Shown here piece by piece: positions 54,893 to 64,000 of a DNA stretch of 64,000 nt. The stretch's first letter is position 1; each line of letters begins with the position of its first letter. Source of the DNA: Boletus sp. NGJ (taxonomy: Eukaryota > Basidiomycota > Agaricomycetes > Boletales > Boletaceae); the NCBI GenBank assembly GCA_019096195.1, contig JAGTXK010000050.1, positions 496,001 through 560,000 of the forward strand, written 5' to 3'. Below the pieces are notes generated by a model. That model had not been told where the DNA came from, did not search any database, and was given only the letters and a program-made list of their open reading frames with translations. The translations under genes were made by a program, and so were the position numbers.

Positions 54893-57134
54893 CTCCCCCT
54901 CAAACGAGACGGGGTAGTCGAGTGGGAATAGTAGAAAATGTAAAGAAAAAATCTACCTGTAAAGTCTTCTAATAGAAGAATGATAATCCGTATGGATGCA
55001 GCATCTGCGCAGGTCCGTATGTGGTCCGTATGTGAGTCGCGTCACACTGCGCTCGAGCGGTGCCCAAATAAGGCAAGTCGCGGCTCGCAGTCGCTAGTGG
55101 GTGCGCGGTCGTCTTCGATCGACTCTAGTGGCGTCGTCTTCGTGTCTCGCGCCTTCGGATCCTTTCTTCGGCCTCTGTACACCATATGCAACATGTATGG
55201 TTGCTCCGGGACGCCCGATATGGCCTCAATGCGACTGTCCGTCTGGGTGAGTCGGTCTTCTCGATCCGAGTGAGATTGACCTTGGTAGGATGCGATTTTG
55301 ATCGTCCTCGGTGACGCGGTGTGTCTGCAGGCTCGGTAGGTCGTTTAGTACGCTTGGGATGTGGGTTTGGTGGCCCAGGTGCGTCCGTCGCCTTGCGCTT
55401 TCGCTGTCCGTGCTGAACTCACTTCGTGGTCAGCTAGCACATCCGTTTCGACTCGTTTCGAGCCGCGGCGTGCTGTGCTCGTTGCGCCGGCCTTTCCGCC
55501 TCGTATCCCATGCGTTAGGACTCCATTGCGAACGCTTTGGCGTCGCGTTTCGTCCTTATCGCCTCCCGAATCGACCTTCTCGTCCTTTTGGCCTCCTGGA
55601 CCTGTAACTCGACACAGCGTGTTCGTTTCGACGACGCGCTCGCTCCCGACGCTCCTGGGATCTATCCCATCGCATTCGGCGCTGTCGACAACCCTTTGGC
55701 GGTCCGGATTGGCCTCGACGACCTCCGACTCGACCCTTTCGCCCAAATCACCTCCTGGCCCTATATGTCGACGTAGCGCGTTCGTTTCGACGACGCGCTG
55801 CTCTCCGTCGCTTGTGGGACCTTCAGGGATGTAGTGGGGACCTTCAGGTACGTGCGCGTTACCTCCCGGGTCGTGTACGGCGCGTTTCGCCCTTGTGTGC
55901 GTACCAGGTGAGTTCGACCTCTTCCTGTCGACGCGCTTGGGTTCTGACGCTATTCGCAGCTTTCTCAGCTGGTTCGTGACCTCGTCAATGGCTTCAGAAG
56001 GTTCTGGTGCACCCGTTTCGGGTGCGGCATCGCAGCTCGCTAATATCGACCACTCCCCCTCGAGCTCGACACTCGGGGGTTCATTTCGACTCGCGGTTTC
56101 GTCTGGTGGTGTGGGTGGTACAGGGGATGTGAGTGAGGGCTCAGATACGTCATGTCCTGCCGTTCGCCTCGTTTCCTCGCTGTGCTGATCGCCTTCGTCA
56201 GCTATCCTCTCCCCCTCGATCTGCGCTCCGTGTGCTTCCTCTGCGATGATGCGATGCTGCCGTGCTGTTCGCGCGCTGTTGCCTTCGCCGTGTGCATTAG
56301 CGCCGTGTCGTCGGTCTGTGCGCGTGCCGTTCATGTGCGCTGGCGTCTCGTCAGTGGAATTGGGGGTCTGTGCTCCACCTGGCTCGATCTGGGTTCCCGC
56401 GCGGTCTCTCGACTTGGCGCGTGGTTGTCGGTTGTGGTCGTGCGATGCCGCTCCGTGCGCTCGCGCTGGTCGTTCGAGTCCTCTCGTCGACCTCTCTACC
56501 CTCCTCGCCCGCCGTCTGGGCGACCTCGACCTCTTCCCCAGCTCGGTGCCCGGCTCGTTCATCGAGCGGCGTGTCTGGTGGGTCTGGTGAGCTGTCCGCT
56601 GCCGCTATGGGCCTAGCGCGCTCCGTGTTTGGGTTTGTGGTGTCAGCGGTCTGGTCGTCGGCCTGCTGACTTCCCGGTGGGGGTTCCTGGGGCTGGACTG
56701 ACGTGCGACAGATCTCCGTGTCCTCGCTGTTGTCGTCCTGGCTGCTTGCCGGGGTTGTGACACTTCCGCCTGCAGTTGTTTCGGCCGTGGTCGCTGTGCC
56801 CGGTCCTCTCGCTGTGGCTGCGTCTTCATCAACTCTCCCGCGCGTGCTTCCGCCATTGTTGCTCTCCGTTGTGACCCTTGTAAGACATTTTCTGACTTGT
56901 AGTTGCCATTGTCGAAGGCAAAATCGTTCGAGCTCGTTGTTAGGCTGTCGATTATCCTTGATGACCGCTAGAACTGTAGCGTAGTCGGTCGTAGGTGTAG
57001 CGTTCCGAGCTTCCCGCGCTGCGCAAATCAATTTCACGCGGTAGTCAGGCCAGCTATGACCGTTGGTACTTGAGACTTCAATTTTTAAGCCGTCTTCAAG
57101 TTCGACTTCGAATTCGGGCATCTCAAGGAGTGAC
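54893..57134 (-). other. GC-rich interior of element B with two long overlapping frames
   Basis: Markedly richer in G+C and CpG than every neighbour. Two minus-strand frames dominate. The first (about 57130-56350) has a Gag-like beginning (SSTNGHSWPDYRVKLICAAR, NELERFCLRQWQLQVRKCL) and then a Thr/Ala/Glu-rich tail. The second (about 56560-55345) is highly charged and low in complexity, with an internal repeat (RVVETNALRRHIGPGG and RVVETNTLCRVTGPGG). The W-x-x-Y-x-x-K-L pattern at the start is reminiscent of copia Gag, but I cannot prove it. No pol domains. Plus-strand frames in the same stretch are mirror images caused by the composition. Confidence 0.5.
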
Positions 57135-57403
57135 TGTTGGAGCGAGCGATCCAACGAACACTCCATCCCACCGTATTTAGACTTTGGCATATCAACCAAA
57201 CATACTTATGTTGCAAGAACACTCATTCACACCTCCCTCCATACGACTACGGTGTTGAGAGTGTGAGTATCCATTATTTGTTTCATATTCATATCTTACT
57301 CATCCTGTAATGTAGAGCATGTTCCCGCTCTAGGTATGCATTGTCAATATACTCCATACAACTATGGTGTTGAGAGTAGCGTGTTCCCGCTCTAGTTCTT
57401 ATA
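57135..57403 (+). repeat. 5' LTR of copia element A
   Basis: 269 bp. It begins TGTTGGAGCGAGCG and ends TTCTTATA, so the terminal dinucleotides are TG...TA rather than TG...CA; the target duplication GTGAC fixes both edges. It has internal repeats of the phrase actcc-tacgactacggtgttgagagt. Confidence 0.92.
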
Positions 57404-60400
57404 GGTTATGAGCCCCGACGTCCTGACTTGAAGGACCATCCTCCCCTCACCTGCTAGAGCAACATGCAATCTTCGAGCACACCCTCAACCAAAACTCCCA
57501 TTTTTGGGAACCCCATGACTGAGCATGCATACATACACCTTGCTGACCCTCTGACCATCCTACCAGCATGGACACAAACACGCTGAAAGGGAAAACTAGA
57601 GCATCATCAAAGAACAGCCAAAATGTGCCAGTCCCATCTACCTCCCAGAACATGCCCACTGTTGTTGTGAGCTCTTCTGAAGAAGACTCCAATAGCCAAG
57701 GGCCTGCTGTCTCTACCACATCGACCCTCAAGGCGATCAAGCTCAGTCTCAGTGACCTAGAGAAAATTGAAACCCTTGACATGGCCAAACACAACTGGCC
57801 CACATGGTTCAAAGCAATGAGACACCATTTTGATCTTAACTCATGTGGCAGCTATGTCCTAGGTCTCGAAGCTTGCCCCAATGACACCCTAGGTGCCAGA
57901 ATCTGGGAACTCAACAACATATGTGTTATTGCCATGATTGAAACCAGATGCACCTGCAAAGAGGTGCACCACTTGCATGGCCTCACAAACACCAAAATTG
58001 CTTGGGACACTTTACAGGCTTGACATGAGAAACTCGGACCAGTCGCCCAAATCCTTCTTATACAAGAAGCTTTTGAGGTCCAATTTCAACGAGCTGACTG
58101 TCTTACTACCGTCACCACCAAGGTTTGAGACCTGGTTGCCTGCATATATGCTATTGGCATCCTCAAAGAGGACGATTTCTGCCTTATCATCCTTATGAAT
58201 GCACTCTCTAGCAAGTTCCCCTCGTTGCACAACCACATTGCTGACTATATCAATGCTAGCACCACCGATGAACCTTACACTAGCACACACATGTTCTGTC
58301 ACCTTGAAATGGAACAACAACTACTTGATGGTGAAAGGAAACAACAGTCTCTTGCCCTGGCTGTGACCACCACAAAGATCAACAAAGGGAATCCAAAGAA
58401 GTGTTCAACTTGCTCCGCTCTGGGCCATTTTGTCTGTTGTGGGAACTGTGGTGGACACAGACATACTATAGATCAATGCTGGAATGAGGGTGGGGGCTGC
58501 ACTGGCCAGAGGGATGCCATCATTGCTGAAAAGCGAGCAAAGCGAACCTTTGGTCGAGACCCCAAGCCAGGAGGTGGTACTGTTGCGAAGGTCACAAAAC
58601 TGGGCATTTATTACGATACTAGCGAACGAGCATACATTTTGGACAGTGTGACTCACAAAGCCATATTTGTGGCACAGTCTTTCAACAACTCTGCCCCACT
58701 TACTGGGGGTGCTGTCCCAGCCCCATGTCTGTTGAGTTTGTAGGGCTTGCGAGTGACAGCCCACCCTTTGCTAACATTGCCACCCTACCTGACGGTAATG
58801 ATTTTGAACTTAGTGCCTTGCTGGTCTTGACTCCTCCTACCACCTCTTTGGACTGGTCTACTCACTCATGTCCAGTCTATCCCTCCGCCCTTGCTTCTAA
58901 TGCACCTGCACAGCAACAACCGTCCATGATCAACTCTGCACTCACTCCTTTCTACATTGACAGTGATGCTTCTGTCCACATTAGCAACCAAGCAAGTGAC
59001 TTCTACACCTTACACACTATCATGCCACGCCACATCAATGGTGTCAGTGGATCATCTATTCAAGCTGTTGATTTGGGCACTGTCCATCTTGTGGTTGCTA
59101 AGGGACTTCACCTGACACTCTATGATGTCCTTTATATTCCTGCAGTGACTGTGCGTCTTATCTCCGTCTCCCATCTCACAGCCTCTTCCCAGGGTACCGT
59201 TCACTTCTCCGCAGGTGCTTGCTGGGTCAATTCCTGCACTGGCTCTTGGCTTCTATTTGGCATTCTTACAGCATCTCAGCTGTACTTGATTACCGGTGGT
59301 GAACTTTTGGCAGAGCACTCCCTGCTGGCGACATGTGGGGTGACATTGGAGACTTGGCACTTCTGGTTGGGCCATGCCAACTTCTGTGCCATGTACGACC
59401 TACTGAAACAGAACCGTGCTATAGGTATTCATGCCAACCTTCAGGTTGCCCCCGGGTTTGTGAACACTACATTAAAGGAAAACAGACACATTGTAGTGTA
59501 CTGAAAGTGCATCAGAGATTGAGATCAGACTGTCATTTAGGAATTGTGCATATAGACCTTTTGGAACATCTGGACCATGTGTCCTCTTGTGATAACAAGT
59601 ATGTTTTGAACATCATTGATGACTACTCCTTCTACTGCTGATCTATCCCCCTGGCTGCTAAATTGAATGCATGTGATGCATTTCTGACCTGGGAATGTGC
59701 CCAGGAACAGGAGGCTGCCCTTCGTGTTGGAATATTATGTTCCAACAATGGAGAGCTTAAACGCACTGCCCTCTGCGAATGGTTTACCTCCTGTGGTACC
59801 ATTTATCAATTTACTGCACCACACACTTCTGCTCAAAATGGTCACATCGAGTGAGTGCACCACACCCTTATGGGGAAGGCCCACACGATGCACTCTGCCT
59901 GCAACATACCTGTGAATTGTTGGGATGAATTCCTGTTAACTGCTTGCTATTTGACAAACAGGACACCTGTAAAATCACAGTCTGGACTTACACCTTTCAA
60001 ACACTGGTTTGGCCAGAAACCTGACCTATCACATTTGCATGAAATTGACTGTTGATTGTTTGCTCTTATCCAGAACAGCCACAACCCCAAAGTTTATGAC
60101 CAGTCTATTGAGTGTGTCCTCATTGGATACCCACTGGATTCCCTTGATTACCGTTTATTCCACTGTGAGAGTGGGAAGGTGTTCAATTCCTTCCATGTCT
60201 TCTTTATTGAATCTCACAAAACATTCTCTCAAACTCACAGATACCCTTGCATCAAGCCAGCCATTCCGATTAGCCCTCAATCTACACCCGACCTGATTGG
60301 AGGTGGTGCTGCCCATGTCAATGGAGTGCCCACCTCTTCTCAGTGCTCATCTTGGTGCCCCATACCTTCATGATGTTTATGTGAGAGCATCGGTGTGCCT

Positions 60401-62266
60401 TTTGTGGGTATGATGGAGCCTCCCACCAATGATGTGGATCTTCCTGGCCTGACTGTCACTAAAGATACGGATGATGTTGATAAGGAGGTTCTGATTACTT
60501 CCGATGATTTGCCCATTGACCTAAACCCTCATTGCCCTAATGATCCCTCCTCATGGATGGAGGCTCAACAGTCTCCCTTTGCAGACAAGTGGTGTTATGC
60601 TCTCGAGGAGGAGTTTTCATCCCTTCGAGACATGGGTGTGTACAAACTTGTCCCTTGCTCACATGTACCTCCAGGTTGAAGGATCATGCAAGGGCACCCT
60701 GTGTTCAAACTTAAACGTGATGAACATGGCCATCCTGCATGCTTCAAGGCCTGATATGTATGCAGGGGATACACTGCAGTATATGGCCAGAACTACACAA
60801 AAATCTCCTTGCCAACTGCCCACCTTGAGTCCTTCCGCATCCTTGCATATATCACAGTATCACTTGACTGGGAAATGGAACAACTCGACATCAAAACAGC
60901 CTACCTGAATGGGGTACTAAACCCTGAAGAGGTTTGCTATATGGAACAACCCAAAGGTTTCAAGGAAGCTGAAAAGAAGGGGTGGATCTGGGAACTCCAA
61001 AAGGCACTCTATGGTATGAAACAAGAAGGCCATGTATGGAATCAGACCATTAACTTGCAACTTACCACATGGGGATTTACCTGTCTAGCATGTGAACACT
61101 GCATCTACTACCGTCGACGTGAAAACAAGACTGTAATAGTGGCCGTCCATGTTGACGATTTCTTCATGATAGGGAACCTTCCAGAGGCCTTAAAGGAATT
61201 CAAGGATGAACTCAGAACAGTATGGAAATTCTCTGATGATGATACTGCCCGATTCTGTGTTGGAATCACCATTGAACAGGACTGTCCCTCCCGAATTGTC
61301 TTCCTTTCTTAAACAGCACTCATTGACCATGTCATCGCACAGTTTGGCTTGAGTAACACTTTCCCTTGCAACATCCCCATGGACCCCCAGATTCATTTGA
61401 CCAAACTGACAGATACCCCGAATGCTGACCTCACAGCTGAGCTTAACTGCATTCCCTATCAGTCGTTGGTTGGGTCCCTCATGTACGTCATGCTAGGATC
61501 CAGGCCTGACATTTGCTATGCTGTGCAACAATTGTGTCGTTTCTCTAACTGCTATAGATGAATACATTGGGAGGCCGCAAAGCAGGGTTGTCCAGTATCT
61601 CAAAGGTACTCACACGATTCGCCTAACACTAGGGGGGGAGAATTCTGCATGTCTCCGTGGTTACACTGACTCCGACTTCACTGCATGTTTGGACATCAGA
61701 CGCTCACTCGGTGGCTACTGCTTCAACCTTGGCTCTGGGGTTGTCACCTGGGCCACCCACCAACAGAAATGTGTCACTCTTTCAACTTGCGAGGCCGAGT
61801 ACACCACAGCCTGTGATGCGACTCAAAAGTGCATGTGGTTGAAATCCCTGTTATGCAACATTGAATTCCCTCAACTGACTGTGACGCTGCTGATGTGTGA
61901 TAACCGAGGTACAATCACATTGTCCAAGGATCCAACTTTCCACTCTTGTATCTGTCATATCTCCATCCAATATCACTATGTCAGAGAACAAGTCCATGAC
62001 AGAAATATCCAACTGCACTACGTCCCCTCAAAAGGGAATCTGGCCGACATTTTCACAAAGGCCCTCCCCCAACCGGCTTTCATAGGCCATCATTCTCTTT
62101 TAGGCCTCCAAGAGGTGACTCCTGTGCTGTAGGAGGAGCCCTCACTTTTTGAATAGAGTATAAATTTGAAGTGATTTTTGCTTTTCTGTTCTTTGCTTTT
62201 TCTTATCTTACTTCTCATCTATTTCTCATCCCTGCCTCAGTTTACGATCGTTGGATTGAGGAGGAG

Positions 62267-62535
62267 TGTTGGAGCAAGCGATCCAACGAACACTCCATCC
62301 CACTGTATTTAGACTTTGGCATATCAACCAAATATACTTATATTGCGAGAATGCTCACTCACACCTCACTCTGTATGACTACAGTGTTGAGAGTGTGAGT
62401 ATCCATTATTTGTTTCATATTCATATCTTACTCATCCTGTAACATAGAGCATGTTCCTACTCTAGGTATGCATTGTCAATATACTCCGTACGACTACGGT
62501 GTTGAGAGTAGTATGTTCCTGCTCTAGTTCTTATA
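62267..62535 (+). repeat. 3' LTR of copia element A
   Basis: 269 bp partner of 57135-57403, with the same TG...TA ends, directly after the purine tract. Confidence 0.92.
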
Positions 62536-62574
62536 GTGACTTGGGCTTTCTAAGCACAAGCAGGGCTCATAACC

Positions 62575-62694
62575 TGTGGGAAGACTGTAGTCTTCAATGT
62601 AGTCACTGAAGAGACTGAGCTACGGTACGAAGATTCTAAGTACCGTGATTATGTAACATGTGGCTGTACCACCATATCGTATGAAACTCCAACA
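62575..62694 (-). repeat. 5' LTR of element B
   Basis: 120 bp partner of 54773-54892. The three differences seen are G in the left copy versus A in the right copy. Confidence 0.92.
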
Positions 62695-63488
62695 GCGTCG
62701 ACTAAATTCAATTTTGCTGATGCTAAACCTGTGTCAATACCTGTTGACCCTAACACTCAGCTCTCTAAGTCCCAAAGCCCACAGACTATGACGGAAGTCG
62801 CTAAGATGCATAACATCCCATATCGTCAAGCCACTGGATCGCTGATCCATCTAGCAGCTGGTACACAACCCAATATTGCTTTTGCCATGTCCTACGTCTG
62901 CCAATTCAATTCGAACCCTGGCTGGGCTTATTGAGAAGCTGTCAAGAGGATCTACCAGTACCTCGTCAGTACTTGAAACTGGTCACTGACATTCAGAACC
63001 CAGAAACGCAGACTCATTGGATATGTGGACACAGATGGTGCTTCACAAGAGCATTGCCATGCCATCACAGGATTTACTTTCCTTGTTGATGGGGGAGCAA
63101 TCCTGTGGGGCTTGCAAAAACAAGAACTCGTCACTCTGTCCATAGCAAAATCTAAGTATGTCGCCGCTACACACGCTGCCAAGGAAACCATCTGGCTCCA
63201 CCATCTCATCAGCAAGATATTCCGCCCACTTGAACACCCTACCATACTCTATGGGGACAATCAAGCAGCTATCACGCTGATGAAAGATGGTAGTTTTCAT
63301 GCCTGCACGAAACATATTGACATACGCTACCATTTCATTTGCTTCACAGTTGAACAAGGTCACATATGTTTTCTATATTGTCCTACTAATAATATGGTCA
63401 CAGACACACTTACTAAAGCTCTCCCAAGCATGAAGGCCAAGCATTTTGCTGCCAAACTTGGACTATACCCTTCCACTTGAGGGGGAGT
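62695..63488 (+). mobile_element. Ty1/copia element C, 3' part of pol
   Basis: Fossil copia fragment in plus orientation. It starts at the edge of element B within the end of the reverse transcriptase (FNFADAKPVSIPVDPN, then YRQATGSLIHLA). It continues through RNase H (LIGYVDTDGAS, SKYVAATHAAKETIWLHHL, LYGDNQAAITLMKDG) and the terminal VTDTLTKALPSMKAKHFA. A purine tract ttgagggggagtg follows at 63478. The sequence on the other side of element B (before 54773) does not look like copia pol, so C lacks its 5' part. It is broken, with a few breaks. Confidence 0.88.
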
Positions 63489-64000
63489 GTAGGAGTTATA
63501 TGATATATGTACACAGCATTATATAATTGAAAGGAACTTGCAATGGACGAAAGAAAGAAACCTAGACCTAATATCTCAAGCATTGCTAGCCAAAGCAATG
63601 TGCGGGAGAGAGAAAGGCAATTTCAAGGCTAGGCGAAACATGGTACTCTACTGGCTATTTATATACTACTGATAGTGGTGCACAGACCGTGCTATGCTAT
63701 GACATTGTGGGTACTGGGTATGACATCACAGGAACGGGAAAGTGTTAGTGTCCAATAGCGAAAGAAAGAAACTGATGGGACGAGATGCATGTGATATGCA
63801 CATGTAAGTGAAATGTAGTCCGGAGTGTTCTAGACGTTCTAGGCGTGGCTACGTGTGATATATCTAGGGAAACTAATAGATAGTGACAGAAGGGGAAATC
63901 TAAGTAGAGGGCTTCTGGAGGGTTCTGGAGGTGGTTCCAGTCGGAGTGCTTGGAGTGCTTGGAATGCTTGGAATGGTTCCGGTTGGGAACTCAGGATGGT
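63487..64000 (+). repeat. Probable 3' LTR of copia element C, running to or past the window edge
   Basis: Immediately after the purine tract the sequence TGTAGGAGTTATATGATATATG looks like an LTR start. A TATA-like ctatttatatactac lies near 63655. No partner LTR is in the window, so the end is undetermined. The last 100 bp contain short tandem repeats (ggagtgctt, ggaatgctt, ggttctgga). Confidence 0.55.

Larger units (their letters stand above)
57135..62535 (+). mobile_element. Ty1/copia element A, full length, nested in element B
   Basis: Old LTR retrotransposon, 5401 bp, with exact target duplication GTGAC (57130-57134 and 62536-62540). Parts in order: 5' LTR 57135-57403; primer-binding-type sequence GGTTATGAGCCC at 57404; Gag about 57570-58020 and on; CCHC knuckle near 58440 (CGNCGGHRHTIDQC); protease near 58960; pre-integrase and integrase about 59350-60050; reverse transcriptase about 60560-61310 with VHVDDFF; RNase H about 61640-62130, ending LADIFTKALPQPAF; purine tract ggattgaggaggag; 3' LTR 62267-62535. 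The copy is broken, with around ten breaks. LTRs differ at about 23 of 269 positions by eye, nearly all transitions. Confidence 0.93.
54773..62694 (-). mobile_element. Compact Ty1/copia-like element B with 120 bp LTRs, hosting element A
   Basis: Minus-oriented LTR element with 120 bp LTRs at both ends and an exact target duplication GCGTC (54768-54772 and 62695-62699). In coding sense the 5' LTR (62575-62694) is followed directly by a primer-binding-type sequence GGTTATGAGCCC. The 3' LTR (54773-54892) is preceded by the purine tract tttgagggggag. It is interrupted by copia element A (57135-62535). Without A it is only about 2.5 kb, with 2.28 kb of internal sequence. That interior is GC-rich and shows long open frames but no protease, integrase or reverse transcriptase that I can see. 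It looks like a non-autonomous element. LTRs differ at 3 of 120 positions. Confidence 0.88.

Noticed and set aside
55345-56984. Plus-strand ORFs in the GC-rich stretch as host genes
   Set aside because: They are mirror frames of two longer minus-strand frames that fit the orientation and boundaries of element B.
1-64000. tRNA, rRNA or other structural RNA genes
   Set aside because: No cloverleaf or conserved rRNA segments were seen while reading; a covariance-model scan would be needed to exclude small ones.

Overview
This window looks like a gene-poor, transposon-rich segment of a filamentous Agaricomycete (mushroom-forming basidiomycete) genome. The main evidence is two KDZ (Kyakuja-Dileera-Zisupton) transposase relics with the N-terminal cysteine cluster typical of fungal KDZ proteins, a TET/JBP-like oxygenase remnant, a TPR-CHAT gene, chromodomain-bearing Ty3/gypsy elements, short GT..AG introns of about 50-65 bp, and several lineage-type hypothetical families. 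All domain calls were made by reading translations; no database search was possible.

Layout. 1-4 kb: two opposed copies of a 43-44 bp minisatellite with a conserved tail, enclosing an inverted duplication of a pogo/Tigger-type transposase end and a solo LTR. 4-12 kb: decayed hypothetical genes, including a cysteine-cluster plus coiled-coil gene with introns, and a mirror-symmetric (fold-back) block of simple repeats at 8.2-9.2 kb. 13-20.6 kb: two KDZ transposase relics, tail to tail, with a 1.3 kb array of the palindrome GTGATATATCAC between them. 22.1-28.9 kb: a Ty3/gypsy chromovirus (family G2) with matching LTRs and target duplication, carrying a 128-codon antisense ORF. 29.9-31.4 kb: a hypothetical gene with a basic tail. 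31.5-35.3 kb: a second copy of the palindrome array, split by a nearly intact Tc1-like transposon and by a solo LTR. 35.8-48.2 kb: a hypothetical gene facing a TET/JBP-like gene that is split by a 10.2 kb chromovirus (family G1), itself holding three solo LTRs. 48.5-49.5 kb: third minisatellite copy. 49.7-53 kb: the best-preserved host gene, a TPR-CHAT protein with ten 45-residue repeats. 54-64 kb: a truncated host gene followed by a nest of three Ty1/copia elements.

How it fits together. The sequence is layered by insertion, and nearly every insertion can be dated relative to its host by exact 5 bp target duplications: ATGGC, CTGCT, ACTTC, GCTAG, GCATC, CCTCT, GTGAC and GCGTC. The host-type genes other than TPR-CHAT are mostly broken, and the stop codons read in them are mainly transition changes (TGG to TAG/TGA, CAG to TAG, CGA to TGA), as expected of methylated or repeat-silenced DNA. 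The strongest biological theme is KDZ transposons together with a TET/JBP oxygenase remnant, an association known from mushroom genomes. The least explained structures are the palindrome array, the fold-back simple-repeat block and a compact GC-rich copia-like element with 120 bp LTRs and no visible pol.
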